Positions 1 to 8,936 of a DNA stretch of 64,000 nucleotides are shown in pieces. How positions within the stretch are numbered: the first letter of the stretch is position 1; each line of letters opens with the position of its first letter. Source of the stretch: Bog-756 sp052326605 (lineage in GTDB: Bacteria > Actinomycetota > Acidimicrobiia > Acidimicrobiales > RAAP-2); the NCBI GenBank assembly GCA_052326605.1, contig JBKQMB010000015.1, positions 1-64,000 on the forward strand. The letters run 5' to 3'. Below the pieces are notes generated by a model that saw only the letters and a program-made list of their open reading frames with translations, had not been told where the DNA came from and did not search any database. The translations under genes and the position numbers were made by a program.

Positions 1-76
1 CACTGGCGGCGATCCCTTCGAGCGCCGAGCGCTCCTTCTTGGTCAGCGGGAGTGGTGGAGCAGGAGGTCGGGCCAT
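1..76 (-). mobile_element. IS630-like transposase, N-terminal fragment running off the window
   Basis: The reverse strand from the ATG at 76 reads MARPPAPPLPLTKKERSAL and continues off the left edge. This resembles the opening of IS630/Tc1-mariner type transposases, which commonly begin MARP followed by an L-x-L-[ST]-x-x-E-R/E motif before the helix-turn-helix. Only about 25 residues are visible, so neither the catalytic DDE triad nor intactness can be judged. The AT-richer stretch just upstream (about 77-125) may hold the insertion sequence's end, but no inverted repeat partner is in the window. The family call is from memory of the N-terminal motif. Confidence 0.5.
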
Positions 77-224
77 ACGAAGACCGTACCACTATCGCGC
101 GTCTATTTACGTGTCACTACACTAGGATGTCCCGGAATGAGCGGCCCGACAATCGCTGCGATCTGCCGCCCCTTGCCTTCCGAATAGCTCAACAGCTCCT
201 CGGAGCCCTGGTTGAGGCCGCCAA

Positions 225-542
225 GTGATCCGAGCCAGTGAAGTCGCACTCCGGCGAGCCCTCAGAAAGTCCGAACGGGGATCCGACGTGGCCACAGCGA
301 TCATCGCGGCGGAACCTGCCGAGTCTCGTCGGCGGGTCAATGACGCCTTTACCGCCGTCGAACAGCGCCGTCACGACATGCGGCGGACCGTCTTTGCGGC
401 CGAACTGGAAGCGAGCACGTCAATCATGGATCTCGGCAAGGCGTGGGGATTCTCCCGCCATTGGCTGCGCTCTACGCCAAGGAGAAACGGGCCGAGCACT
501 GAATGGTCCCGATTGGAACTGACCCACTATCCAGCGGGCTGA
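225..542 (+). CDS. Small hypothetical protein, possibly frameshifted near its C-terminus
   Basis: This GTG-initiated frame of 105 residues is Arg/Glu/Ala-rich and probably helical. Near residue 75 it reads MDLGKAWGFSRH, which looks like part of a small helix-turn-helix. After GFSRH the reading becomes Arg/Pro/Ser-rich. The +2 frame at the same point reads LAALYAKEKRAEH and stops at 502, which fits a helical C-terminus much better. I infer a possible single-base frameshift around 461-468, with the intact gene ending at 502. Alternatively the whole frame is a non-coding remnant beside the insertion sequence. No family is recognised. Confidence 0.4.
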   Translation: MIRASEVALRRALRKSERGSDVATAIIAAEPAESRRRVNDAFTAVEQRRHDMRRTVFAAELEASTSIMDLGKAWGFSRHWLRSTPRRNGPSTEWSRLELTHYPAG

Positions 543-605
543 AGGGTGGCTGCAGCCTCAGCGACCCTCCATCGCGCACGGCCCATCTGGGGTTGGACAT
601 TTGGA

Positions 606-2996
606 TCACCCCGGTCTCGGCACAGCCTCGAGGATTCCCGTCGCGGTGCACTGCGAGGCTGCCGGGGTCTTCACCGCCTCGTTGACGCTGGTCAGGGAAG
701 CAGCAGCATCTTTGTCCGATTGAGAGAGGAGAGCCTCGATCGCGGCCGGATCCACCGGCCGAGAGAAGATGAATCCTTGTCCACTATCGCACTGTTCGTC
801 TCGTAATCCCTCTAGCTGCGAATGTTCCTCGATGCCTTCGGCGATGGTCGTAAGTCCAAGAGTTCGGCCGAGTTCGACCAACGTGTGAACGAGGGCAGCA
901 GCATCTGGCGCGCCATTCATCTCGGCAATGAACGATCTATCGATCTTGAGCACATCGACTGGGAATTGACGTAGATAAGCGAGGGACGAGTAACCCGTGC
1001 CAAAGTCATCGATGGCGATCATGACGCCGATCTCCTTTAGCCTTCTTAGGCGGGACACCGTGGCACGCGCATCTCGCATGAGCGTCGACTCAGTGACTTC
1101 AATGATCAGTGAACTGGGCTCGAGGTTGCTTGCTGCGAGTGCTTCTTCAACGTGTTCGACCAACTTCGCGGTCTCGAGCTGGCGCATGGACACGTTCACT
1201 GACATGGTCGTCCGATGTCCGTGTCGGCGCCAGGAGGCCGCCTGAGCACAGGCCTGGTTCAGCACCCAGCGACCAACTTCGATGATCTGCCCACTGTCCT
1301 CCAGAACGGGGATGAAGTCGTCCGGCGAAATGACACCGCGAGTCGGATGCTGCCAACGCAACAGAGCTTCGACGCCTCGAATATGAACGCTGTCAAGGTC
1401 GAAGATGGGCTGGTAGAGGAGGAAGAACTGATCGTTGGCGAGCGCCGAATCGAGGTCTGACTTGAGCTCGAGGCGACCAACCGCAGCCGACTTCATTGTC
1501 GGCTCGAACAGGACGCAATTGTCCCTGCCCACGGCCTTGGCCCGATAGAGCGCAATGTCGGCATCTCGAAGGAGTTCCTGTGCCGAAGGCCGATCGCCGG
1601 TGGCGATGCCGATGCTGGCGGTCACGGTGATGGGAAGGCCCTCGAAACCTTCGACGTGGAAGGGACTGCGCAGGACCTCTCGGATTCGCTCGGCAACTAT
1701 GGTAGGCCCAGCAGCCAGGGGGACGCCTTCGGTCAAGATAACGAACTCATCGCCACCCAGGCGGCCCACAGTGTCGCTGGCCCGCAATAACCCGGTGAAA
1801 CGAGCGGCGACCGCTTGCAATAGCTTGTCGCCGGCTTCGTGGCCCAGCGAGTCATTGGCGTCCTTGAAGTTGTCGAGGTCGATGAAGTAGGCAGCCACTG
1901 GATCGCGGACCCGCCGGGACCGAACCAACATCTGCTCGGCCCGATCAAGGATCAACTGGCGATTGGCCAAGCCGGTGAGCGGATCATGCAAAGCTCGGTG
2001 CGCCAGGAGCGCCTCGAACTCCTTGCGCTCGGTGATGTCGCGCACGTTGGCCACATAGCCGGCGACCGAAGGCCGGTCCCGTTGATTGGTAACGACAGCC
2101 TCCACGTCTCGCCAGGCACCATCCTTTCGTTCCATGCGAAACTGGATGAACACCGTTTCGGGAGAGACCTGGAACTCCGGTCCCAGTCGATCCCTCACGC
2201 GGTCACGGTCGTCAGGGTGGACAAAGTCGGTGGCGCGCCGGCCGACGAGCTCGCTCGGTTCGAATCCCAGGAGGTCCGTGACTGCGGGGCTTACGTAGGT
2301 GCAGAGCCCTTCGTCGTCGATCACGAGTGTCGCGTCGGAAGAGTTCTGGATCAAGGAGCGAAATCGGTCTTCGCTCAGGCTCATCGTGGCCTCGGCGTCT
2401 TCCTTCTGCTCCATGGTCGCACCCGCCATGCGGATGATGAAGAACAGGACGAAGGCGCCCATAAAGGCCAGGGCGTTGGCCTGCGATTCTGACAGGATCG
2501 ACGGCGCCCATCCTTGCCAAATGGCCACCTGGCCTACAGTGATTCCCACCAGACTCCAGAACGCGGTGATGCGCCACACCAGCGATCCCCCACGGGCGAC
2601 GTTCTCGAGGGCCAGAAAGGCAAAGGCCCCGACCAACACAGGCCCCCATCCGGTCAGGTAGATGACCATCGTCACCCCTGCGGCCTGGACCGCAACCCGT
2701 GCATTGAGCCGCAGTCGGGACGGGCGCCTGCCGTAGAGGTGATCGCCCAAGAGACCGGCCACAGGAACCGCTATGAAGACAGCCAGCCATAGCCAAGCCG
2801 ATTCGCGAGCCACCACGCCGAATCGCATCAGAAGGAGGACTGCCACCAGGGCAACAGGGCCGATCAGATAGGCCAGATAGGTGGGGTTGATCCTACGCCG
2901 GGACGATTGCGCTCCGGCCGCTGAGTCGGGTCCCCCCGTCGACCATGGTCCTTTCGGTCCGTTGTTTTCGGAACCCGTGGCAGTCGTATTTGCCAT
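606..2996 (-). CDS. Membrane PAS-GGDEF-EAL protein (c-di-GMP synthesis/turnover)
   Basis: This is a bifunctional-type cyclic-di-GMP enzyme of 796 residues. The ATG at 2996 has an AGGGG-type Shine-Dalgarno and is preferred over in-frame upstream codons that add a Ser/Thr/Pro-rich stretch with no domain. In order there is an N-terminal membrane region (about 39-192, several hydrophobic segments), a PAS sensor domain (about 210-330), a GGDEF cyclase domain with intact RLGGDEF signature, and a C-terminal EAL phosphodiesterase domain with EALLRW, DDFGTGYSS and AEGIE motifs. Both catalytic signatures are intact, so either activity is possible and the net direction cannot be read from sequence. It is a paralogue of the gene at 4019-6346 and lies tail-outward from it. 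Confidence 0.9.
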   Translation of the reverse strand: MANTTATGSENNGPKGPWSTGGPDSAAGAQSSRRRINPTYLAYLIGPVALVAVLLLMRFGVVARESAWLWLAVFIAVPVAGLLGDHLYGRRPSRLRLNARVAVQAAGVTMVIYLTGWGPVLVGAFAFLALENVARGGSLVWRITAFWSLVGITVGQVAIWQGWAPSILSESQANALAFMGAFVLFFIIRMAGATMEQKEDAEATMSLSEDRFRSLIQNSSDATLVIDDEGLCTYVSPAVTDLLGFEPSELVGRRATDFVHPDDRDRVRDRLGPEFQVSPETVFIQFRMERKDGAWRDVEAVVTNQRDRPSVAGYVANVRDITERKEFEALLAHRALHDPLTGLANRQLILDRAEQMLVRSRRVRDPVAAYFIDLDNFKDANDSLGHEAGDKLLQAVAARFTGLLRASDTVGRLGGDEFVILTEGVPLAAGPTIVAERIREVLRSPFHVEGFEGLPITVTASIGIATGDRPSAQELLRDADIALYRAKAVGRDNCVLFEPTMKSAAVGRLELKSDLDSALANDQFFLLYQPIFDLDSVHIRGVEALLRWQHPTRGVISPDDFIPVLEDSGQIIEVGRWVLNQACAQAASWRRHGHRTTMSVNVSMRQLETAKLVEHVEEALAASNLEPSSLIIEVTESTLMRDARATVSRLRRLKEIGVMIAIDDFGTGYSSLAYLRQFPVDVLKIDRSFIAEMNGAPDAAALVHTLVELGRTLGLTTIAEGIEEHSQLEGLRDEQCDSGQGFIFSRPVDPAAIEALLSQSDKDAAASLTSVNEAVKTPAASQCTATGILEAVPRPG

Positions 2997-3012
2997 TCCA
3001 GTCCCCTGCCCT

Positions 3013-3522
3013 TCATATGGCCCTGTACCGTTGTCGACCAATTTGTTGGCCGACTTGAACTGACAGGGCTGGCCATGACAGTAGGCGGTACTGGACGATG
3101 GTCTGCTCCCGGATTTGAGACATGGCGTCGACGAGGGACTGGAGGGTGTTTCGCTGTTTCGTGTCCTCTGCGTTGCGGCCGACCTCCTGCCTCGGGTTCT
3201 CGGGTGCGGTGGCGTACAGGCTGTTGGACAGCCGGCCGTGAGACAGATGGGTGTAGCCAGCCTTCTGGACGAGGCTGTCCCTGCCGAGGCGGAAGGTGTG
3301 GCCAATGGTGACCCCCATTGGGTAGACGACGGTGAGGGCATATCCCAAGTGCTCCGGATTCATTCGATCCACTGCTCTGAGTGGCTGCTCCATGAGGGCG
3401 TCCCGGAGAGTCTGTGTCCGTCCCGTTCGACGCCGTCTGGTCTGTTTTCGCTTGCCACGTTGGACGAGGAGGCCAATCCTTGGAGCTGGTGGGCACAATT
3501 GCGAGACGCGCTGGGTCACCAT
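3013..3522 (-). CDS. Hypothetical protein upstream of the PAS-GGDEF-EAL gene
   Basis: An open frame of 169 residues ends 17 bp before the start of the GGDEF-EAL gene, on the same strand. Its composition is mixed and Gln-rich, not the Arg/Pro/Ser pattern typical of non-coding shadow frames in this GC-rich DNA. The complementary frame is Val/Gly/Asp/Glu-rich, as expected for the antisense of a real gene. The first 50 residues are basic and less convincing, so the true start may be the internal Met of MEQPLRAVDR. No domain, signal peptide or membrane segment is evident and no family is recognised. If real it is probably co-transcribed with the downstream gene. Confidence 0.4.
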   Translation of the reverse strand: MVTQRVSQLCPPAPRIGLLVQRGKRKQTRRRRTGRTQTLRDALMEQPLRAVDRMNPEHLGYALTVVYPMGVTIGHTFRLGRDSLVQKAGYTHLSHGRLSNSLYATAPENPRQEVGRNAEDTKQRNTLQSLVDAMSQIREQTIVQYRLLSWPALSVQVGQQIGRQRYRAI

Positions 3523-4018
3523 TGTTGGGGCAGTTCGAAACGGGAGGAAGCTCAGAGTCCTCAGGAATGGATGTCTGTAGGCGGATCACCGGGGAACGCC
3601 ATCCCACGCCTGAACCAGAGGAGCTTCATAGCGTGCTCCGACAACACCTCGACGATCCTGGCCATTCGGCGGAGCGTGGCTCGAGGTGGGCAGATTCCGG
3701 CTGGTCAAGCTGGGAAACCGTTCAAGTGAGGGCCCCAGTCGGTCGATGATTGACGCGTGACTCAAGAGATGCCGATCGTTCTGGCTGCGGGGGTTGGGTC
3801 TGACCCCGCATTTCGGTCATCGAAGACGGCCAGTTGGCTCGGGAGTTGCTGAAGGAGGGACCGTGCCCACTACCCGATCATCGTCAGTCCCGCAGAGCTC
3901 CTCCTGCCGTACAGGCGCTCCAGGGGAGCCCCGCCAGATGCGACGGCGTTGCCCCCGACCATCCGGATAGAGCTCGGGACATGATGTCGCGAGAGCGAGT
4001 CGGAGAGCGGTCGAGCCA
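3523..4018. other. Intergenic, no gene recognised
   Basis: About 500 bp lie between the divergent cyclic-di-GMP genes. Short open frames exist on both strands, but their translations are Arg/Pro/Ser-rich and show no domain. The right end carries the GGAGAG-type ribosome binding site of the CHASE-GGDEF-EAL gene. No convincing promoter, hairpin or repeat was found. Confidence 0.4.
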
Positions 4019-6346
4019 ATGAGTTCGCGACGGTATCTCTGGTTGACGGCGGCCACACTGCTGGTCCTCCTGGGTGCCATCGGCTCGGCCCTCGGGGCCT
4101 GGGTGGTGGCTCGGAGCGACGGCCAGAGATCCCACCAGGCGTTCGTGACCTCGGCGGCGGGCATCGCCTCGACGCTGAACCTGGCCATCCAGCATGAGCA
4201 GGATCTCGCCGTGAGTGCCGGCGCCTTCGTCGTCGGTAATCCAGACGCCACGCAAGCCGAGTTCGCACAGTGGACGGACTCGGTTCGTGCCTTCGTGCGG
4301 TACCCAGAGCTTCAGGGCATCGCCGAGTTGGAGATGGTCCCGGCGTCGCAGCTGAGTGCGTTCGCGGCACGCGCCGAAGCTGATCCGTCGGGCCCCTTGG
4401 GCCCTGGCGGGGCCTTTCAGGTCACCCCGGCGGGAACCCGTCCCTACTACTGCTTGATCACGGTGTCGCAGGAACGGGCCGCACTACTCTCCGTACCAGC
4501 CGGCGCCGACTACTGCGATACCGACCTGGGCCCGGGGCTCATGAAGGCTCGGGACTCCGGTCAGGGAGCCTACTTGCCGTTCGGAGGGGGAAACAGCGCA
4601 GAGCTGATCGTGGGCACGCCCATCTACCGTGGTGGCGACGTGCCGAAGACGGTCCAGGCCCGTCGTGACGCGTTCATCGGATGGACAGGTTCGCAGGTCC
4701 TCCCGAGCGTCGTCCTGAGCACCGCCATCCAGGGCCATCCGGGCACCGCGGTGGCCTTCCTCTACGCAATCGGTTCCTCCAAGGTCACCTTCAAGGCTGG
4801 CTCTGCGCCCGCAGGAGCGCAATCGACGACGATCGACCTCCACAATGGATGGAGTGTCCAGGTATTCGGGACGGTGACCGGAGGCGGGGTGCTCTCCAAT
4901 CGAAACGCACTTGTCCTCCTGTTGGCCGGCATCGCGTTCAGCCTGTTACTGGGAGCATTGGTCTACGTGCTGGGGACCAGCCGGTCACGCGCCCTGCAGA
5001 TGGTGCATGAGCGCACCGATCAGCTCCGCTACCAAGCGCTCCACGACTCCCTTACCGGGCTTCCCAATCGGGCCTTGATCCTTGATCGGACCGGTCAGAT
5101 GCTGGCACGCGCCCGACGAGAGCACACACCTGCGGCCGCAATGTTCTTGGACCTCGACAACTTCAAGGACATCAATGACACCTTGGGCCACAATGTGGGC
5201 GATCAGCTACTCGCCGCGGCCGGAGCCAGGCTGGCCAGCGCGTTGCGTGAAGGGGACACGGTCGGGCGCCTGGGTGGTGACGAGTTCGTCGTACTGGTCG
5301 AGGGCGCCTCCCTGGCCGCCGGTGCTGAAGTAGTTGCGGAGCGGATCCTCGACGTACTGAGGATCCCGTTCAAGATCCCCGGCAGTGACGTACCGCTGGA
5401 GGTGACCTCCAGTATCGGCATCGCAGAGGGCGGCCGGTCCGCACCCGAAGAGCTGCTGCGCGACGCAGACATCGCCCTCTACCGGGCCAAGGCCGCCGGC
5501 AAGCACCGCGCCGTGGTCTTTTCCCCTGCGATGCAGCACGACGTCGATGACCACCGACATCTCGAAGTCGATCTGCATGGTGCACTCGAAGCCGGCCAGT
5601 TCTTCCTGCTCTACCAGCCGACCGTCGATCTTTCCACGGGAGCCGTCACCGGCGTTGAGGCGCTCTTGCGCTGGCGCCACCCAGAACGCGGTGTCGTGCG
5701 ACCCGACGACTTCATCCCGGCACTCGAATCGAGCGGCCTGATCGCCCGGGTGGGTCGGTGGGTACTTCAGGACGCGTGCAGACAAGGTGCAACGTGGCAC
5801 TGCCAGGGTCATCGGTTCACGGTTGCAGTCAACATTTCGGCCGTGCAGCTCGAACGGGACCGGATCATCGACGACGTTCATGGCGCGCTCACTGCGAGTG
5901 GCTTCGATCCCGGCATGCTGACCTTGGAGCTCACCGAGACCGCATTGATGGATGACGTCCGAGCCACCCTCGTTCGACTCGAGCTGCTAAAGGCCGTCGG
6001 GGTGCGCATCGCCGTTGATGACTTCGGTACCGGCTACTCATCGCTCGCCTACCTGCGACAGTTCCCGATCGACGTGTTGAAGATCGACCAGTCGTTCGTC
6101 TCGGGGATTGCCATCTCGTCCGAGTCCGCGGCAATCGTCCACACTCTGGTCCAACTGGGCAAGCTGCTCGGACTTGAGACCATCGCTGAGGGCATTGAGA
6201 ACAACGATCAAGTGAAACGGCTCCGGGCGGAGGGCGTCGATACTGGACAAGGATTTCTTTTCGCTGGGCCGCTCGATGTGGAGGCCGTGGATCGGCTTCT
6301 GAAGGACTCAGCCGACAAGCCCGATGCTGTCCGAGTCGTGAGCTGA
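4019..6346 (+). CDS. CHASE-GGDEF-EAL membrane protein (c-di-GMP signalling)
   Basis: This 775-residue protein has an N-terminal transmembrane helix (about 7-29), an extracytoplasmic CHASE-type sensor domain (about 40-270), a second transmembrane helix (about 297-320), a GGDEF domain (about 335-500, RLGGDEFVVL) and an EAL domain (about 515-765, EALLRW, DDFGTGYSS, TIAEGIE). The layout is that of a transmembrane receptor that binds a small ligand outside the cell and adjusts cyclic-di-GMP inside. Both catalytic motifs are intact. The GGDEF-EAL half is closely similar to the gene at 606-2996, so they look like paralogues with exchanged sensor modules. The ATG at 4019 has an upstream GGAGAG. Confidence 0.92.
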   Translation: MSSRRYLWLTAATLLVLLGAIGSALGAWVVARSDGQRSHQAFVTSAAGIASTLNLAIQHEQDLAVSAGAFVVGNPDATQAEFAQWTDSVRAFVRYPELQGIAELEMVPASQLSAFAARAEADPSGPLGPGGAFQVTPAGTRPYYCLITVSQERAALLSVPAGADYCDTDLGPGLMKARDSGQGAYLPFGGGNSAELIVGTPIYRGGDVPKTVQARRDAFIGWTGSQVLPSVVLSTAIQGHPGTAVAFLYAIGSSKVTFKAGSAPAGAQSTTIDLHNGWSVQVFGTVTGGGVLSNRNALVLLLAGIAFSLLLGALVYVLGTSRSRALQMVHERTDQLRYQALHDSLTGLPNRALILDRTGQMLARARREHTPAAAMFLDLDNFKDINDTLGHNVGDQLLAAAGARLASALREGDTVGRLGGDEFVVLVEGASLAAGAEVVAERILDVLRIPFKIPGSDVPLEVTSSIGIAEGGRSAPEELLRDADIALYRAKAAGKHRAVVFSPAMQHDVDDHRHLEVDLHGALEAGQFFLLYQPTVDLSTGAVTGVEALLRWRHPERGVVRPDDFIPALESSGLIARVGRWVLQDACRQGATWHCQGHRFTVAVNISAVQLERDRIIDDVHGALTASGFDPGMLTLELTETALMDDVRATLVRLELLKAVGVRIAVDDFGTGYSSLAYLRQFPIDVLKIDQSFVSGIAISSESAAIVHTLVQLGKLLGLETIAEGIENNDQVKRLRAEGVDTGQGFLFAGPLDVEAVDRLLKDSADKPDAVRVVS

Positions 6347-6429
6347 AGGGTGCCAGGTTCTCAATGAGGCCTTTGGCCTGGCATTTCACAGAGGGATCCG
6401 AAGCTGTTGGCCATCCCGGTTGTGCACGA

Positions 6430-7287
6430 TCACCGGACCTCGGAGAGACCTCCATCAACAGCGAGGGTCTGGCCCGTGATGTAGTCGGCGGCGTGGGAGA
6501 GGAGGAACGCGGTGGCAGCGGCGACGTCCCATCCGGTTCCTTGGCGACCAAGGGGAATGGGAGTGCTGTCCCGGTCGGGTTTGACGAGGCTGGCGAGTCG
6601 TCCGAGCGATGTGTCGATGAGCCCGGGCATGACGACATTGACTCGTACTCGTCGCGGAGCTGCTTCTTTGGCGACGTACGCGCACAGCCCTGACAGCGCC
6701 GCCTTACTGGCGGCGTACGCGGGAATCTCGGTGGTGCTGACGACACGGGAGGCAGTGGAAGATGTGAGGACGATTGCGGCGCCGGGCGGCAACAGCGGAA
6801 GCGTGTGCTTGCAGCACAAGAACGGCGACCGCAGGTTGGTCGCCATGACTCTGTCCCAGTCGGCCGGTGTGGTGCCGGCCAGGTGGTCCCCGACGGCGAT
6901 GCCGACGTTGAGTGAGACGGCATCCAGTCCGCCCAGGAGTTCGGCGGCCCGATCGACGAGGCGCGCAACGTCTGCTTCATTGCTGCTGTCACCAACCAGG
7001 GCGTAGGCGGTGCCCCCCTCCCGGGTGATGCGATCTGCGGTGGTCTGCGCGGCACCTGCATCGATGTCGGCGACAGCAACCGAAGCTCCTTCGCGGGCGG
7101 CGAACAAGCTGATCGCTCGCCCGATGCCCACCGGAGGGTCGTACTGATCGTAGGTTTGCTGACCTCCGCCCACCACGAGCAGGCGGCGGCCCCGCAGAGT
7201 GCCATGGCCACCGGCAGTGCCTGCAGCGGTCTCACTGACATGAGCCGGCAACGCTCCAGGGATCTCGGGACTCACGGTCACGGTCAT
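6430..7287 (-). CDS. SDR family oxidoreductase
   Basis: This is a short-chain dehydrogenase/reductase of 285 residues. The cofactor loop reads VVGGGQQTYDQYDPP followed by VGIGRA, so the usual TGxxxGIG motif is interrupted by an insertion that I recall from one actinobacterial SDR subfamily. The expected NNAG is NVGIA, the catalytic serine is in LTSSTA, and YAASKAAL gives the Tyr-x-x-x-Lys pair. The C-terminus has the usual ITGQTLAVDGG. The ATG overlaps the stop of the upstream decarboxylase gene by 4 bp, so the two are translationally coupled. The substrate is unknown. The divergent TetR gene probably controls the pair. Confidence 0.9.
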   Translation of the reverse strand: MTVTVSPEIPGALPAHVSETAAGTAGGHGTLRGRRLLVVGGGQQTYDQYDPPVGIGRAISLFAAREGASVAVADIDAGAAQTTADRITREGGTAYALVGDSSNEADVARLVDRAAELLGGLDAVSLNVGIAVGDHLAGTTPADWDRVMATNLRSPFLCCKHTLPLLPPGAAIVLTSSTASRVVSTTEIPAYAASKAALSGLCAYVAKEAAPRRVRVNVVMPGLIDTSLGRLASLVKPDRDSTPIPLGRQGTGWDVAAATAFLLSHAADYITGQTLAVDGGLSEVR

Positions 7288-7868
7288 CGCCCGTTGCTCG
7301 TGGTGCCTGCAGCGAGGTCGACGACTGCCATCTGCGCTGGTTCGTCGAGGTCGAGACGAACTGTCTCGGCCAACAGAGCGATCCCAAAGTAGTGACCGAT
7401 GACGAGGAGGAGCTCAACGATGCAGCGATCGGACAGGTGCTCCCGTAGGGCGACAACCTCTTCCTCGGACGCCCGGCCGGGGCCGGCCACCTGATCGGTG
7501 AAGCTGATCACGGCCCGCTGACCAGGGGTGAAGGCTCGATGCATCGCATCTTGGTCCCGGCCCTCGCGGGCGGTGGCGAGCAGTGTGACTTGGTCGCCGG
7601 TGGCGCCCACGCCCGCAGCGATCGCTGCGTGCTGGAGTCGCTCGTACTCGCAGCCGACCGTGCTGGCAACCTGCAAGATGGCGAGCTCGCGAAGCAGTGG
7701 GTCGAGTTCGAGTGTGGCCAGGATCGCCCCGCCAAGGGCCAGCCAGGGGCCGAACAGCGTGGGAGCTTGACCGACCATTCGGAACACGTGCAGGTCGGGT
7801 AGGACGTCGAGTAGCTCGCGGACCTCCTTGGGTGCGCTCTGCGGGTCGGCGTAGGGGATCAGCGCCAT
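7284..7868 (-). CDS. Carboxymuconolactone decarboxylase family protein
   Basis: A protein of 194 residues with the all-helical carboxymuconolactone decarboxylase/AhpD fold: LRELAILQVASTVGCEYERLQH resembles the family core, although the second redox cysteine of AhpD (CxxC) is absent, so simple peroxidase activity is unlikely. The start at 7868 has a GGAGAA ribosome binding site 4 bp upstream. Frames extending farther upstream would run into the operator region and the divergent TetR gene. It is first in a two-gene operon with the SDR gene. Function beyond family membership is not evident. Confidence 0.87.
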   Translation of the reverse strand: MALIPYADPQSAPKEVRELLDVLPDLHVFRMVGQAPTLFGPWLALGGAILATLELDPLLRELAILQVASTVGCEYERLQHAAIAAGVGATGDQVTLLATAREGRDQDAMHRAFTPGQRAVISFTDQVAGPGRASEEEVVALREHLSDRCIVELLLVIGHYFGIALLAETVRLDLDEPAQMAVVDLAAGTTSNGR

Positions 7869-7879
7869 CGTTCTCCTCG

Positions 7880-7910
7880 ATACTGGCCAGTATTGAATAC
7901 TCTCCAGTAT
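7880..7910. promoter_or_regulatory. Tandem TetR-type operators between the divergent genes
   Basis: Positions 7880-7893 form a perfect 14-bp palindrome, ATACTGGCCAGTAT. Positions 7897-7910, ATACTCTCCAGTAT, repeat it with a degenerate left arm. The two sites are 17 bp apart centre to centre, lie in the 52-bp gap between the decarboxylase start and the TetR start, and overlap the first possible TetR ATG at 7909. This is the geometry expected for an autoregulating TetR repressor controlling both directions. Binding itself is inference. Confidence 0.75.
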
Positions 7911-7920
7911 GCTGCGTGGC

Positions 7921-8589
7921 ATGAGCGATGTCAACGGCAAGACGGAAGGGAGGTCCGTGACCGCGTCGAGCCCCAGCGTTCCTTTGGTTGTTCGGACCCG
8001 GCGGCCCAAACGGGAGGTGGTGCGCCGTCGATTGCTGGATGCGGCGCTAGAAGTGTTTGCCGAGCGGGGATTCGACACGGCAAATCTGGACCAGGTCGCC
8101 GCGGCCGCAGGCCTTTCCAAGGGCGCCATCTATTCCAATTTCACCAGCAAAGACGATCTCTTCTACGCCATGATGACCGAGCAAGTGTTGGTCCGGGTGG
8201 AGTCAGTCCGGACCGCCTTAGCCGCTCGCACAGCCGACGCTCACCAACCGCAGGACCTTCGCGATGTCGGACGTCTACTCACCGAGGCATTCACCGAACA
8301 GCGGGAATGGCGGTTGGTCTTCTTCGACTTCTGGCACCGAGCCGTCCGAGACGATGATGTGCGCGCACGGTTCATCGCCCATCGACGGACCATGCGAGAT
8401 GCGATTGCCGACAGTGTCCAGCAGATCCTTGGTGGAGATCCACCGGCCGGCGACTTCACCGTCGACGATATTGTGACCGTGGTGCTGGCACTCTCCAACG
8501 GCTTGGCCATCGAACAGTACGTCGACCCCAGCACCGTCAAAGCCGACCTGTTCGGGCGAGTCCTCGTGCAACTGTCGCGCCAGACCTAG
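7921..8589 (+). CDS. TetR/AcrR family transcriptional regulator
   Basis: A 222-residue TetR-type repressor. The N-terminal helix-turn-helix is clear (about residues 25-70: RRRLLDAALEVFAERGFDTA, then DQVAAAAGLSKGAIYSNF and SKDDLFYAM). The remaining residues form a variable ligand-binding domain. The ATG at 7909 lies inside the second operator palindrome, so the ATG at 7921 is preferred; neither has a strong Shine-Dalgarno and a leaderless transcript is possible. It is divergent from the decarboxylase-SDR operon, the usual arrangement for a local regulator. Confidence 0.9.
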   Translation: MSDVNGKTEGRSVTASSPSVPLVVRTRRPKREVVRRRLLDAALEVFAERGFDTANLDQVAAAAGLSKGAIYSNFTSKDDLFYAMMTEQVLVRVESVRTALAARTADAHQPQDLRDVGRLLTEAFTEQREWRLVFFDFWHRAVRDDDVRARFIAHRRTMRDAIADSVQQILGGDPPAGDFTVDDIVTVVLALSNGLAIEQYVDPSTVKADLFGRVLVQLSRQT

Positions 8590-8936
8590 ACGTAGAGGCT
8601 GCCCTACAGTTCAGCCGGCCATCCGGCCACGGAACCCCATCCTTCGGATGGATCGCGTCGCTGTCGGGTCGTCAATCGAACGACGTCCCGCGTTAGTTGG
8701 CAGCTCCGGGCGATCCGGCTCATTCCTCACCCCTGACCTGACCGGGTTACCTCAGGCCGCACATCTCCGGCCAGGGATCGCCATCGGGTGCGCCACCCGA
8801 GCGGATGGGGCAGTCTGTGCGTGCATGTCCAATCCCGCCGAACCAAGCGTCCCTGAACCTCCGTCGGCCCGCCGTGGTCGGGCGGGATCAGGGTCGGTGA
8901 TGCGAATTCGTCTTCCCGCGACGCGTCAACTATCGA
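8590..8936. other. Intergenic, no gene recognised
   Basis: About 350 bp between the convergent TetR gene and the gene ending at 8937. A short 6-bp hairpin with 3-nt loop (8637-8651) follows the TetR stop by about 50 bp and could be a weak terminator. Open frames here have no recognisable content. Confidence 0.4.
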
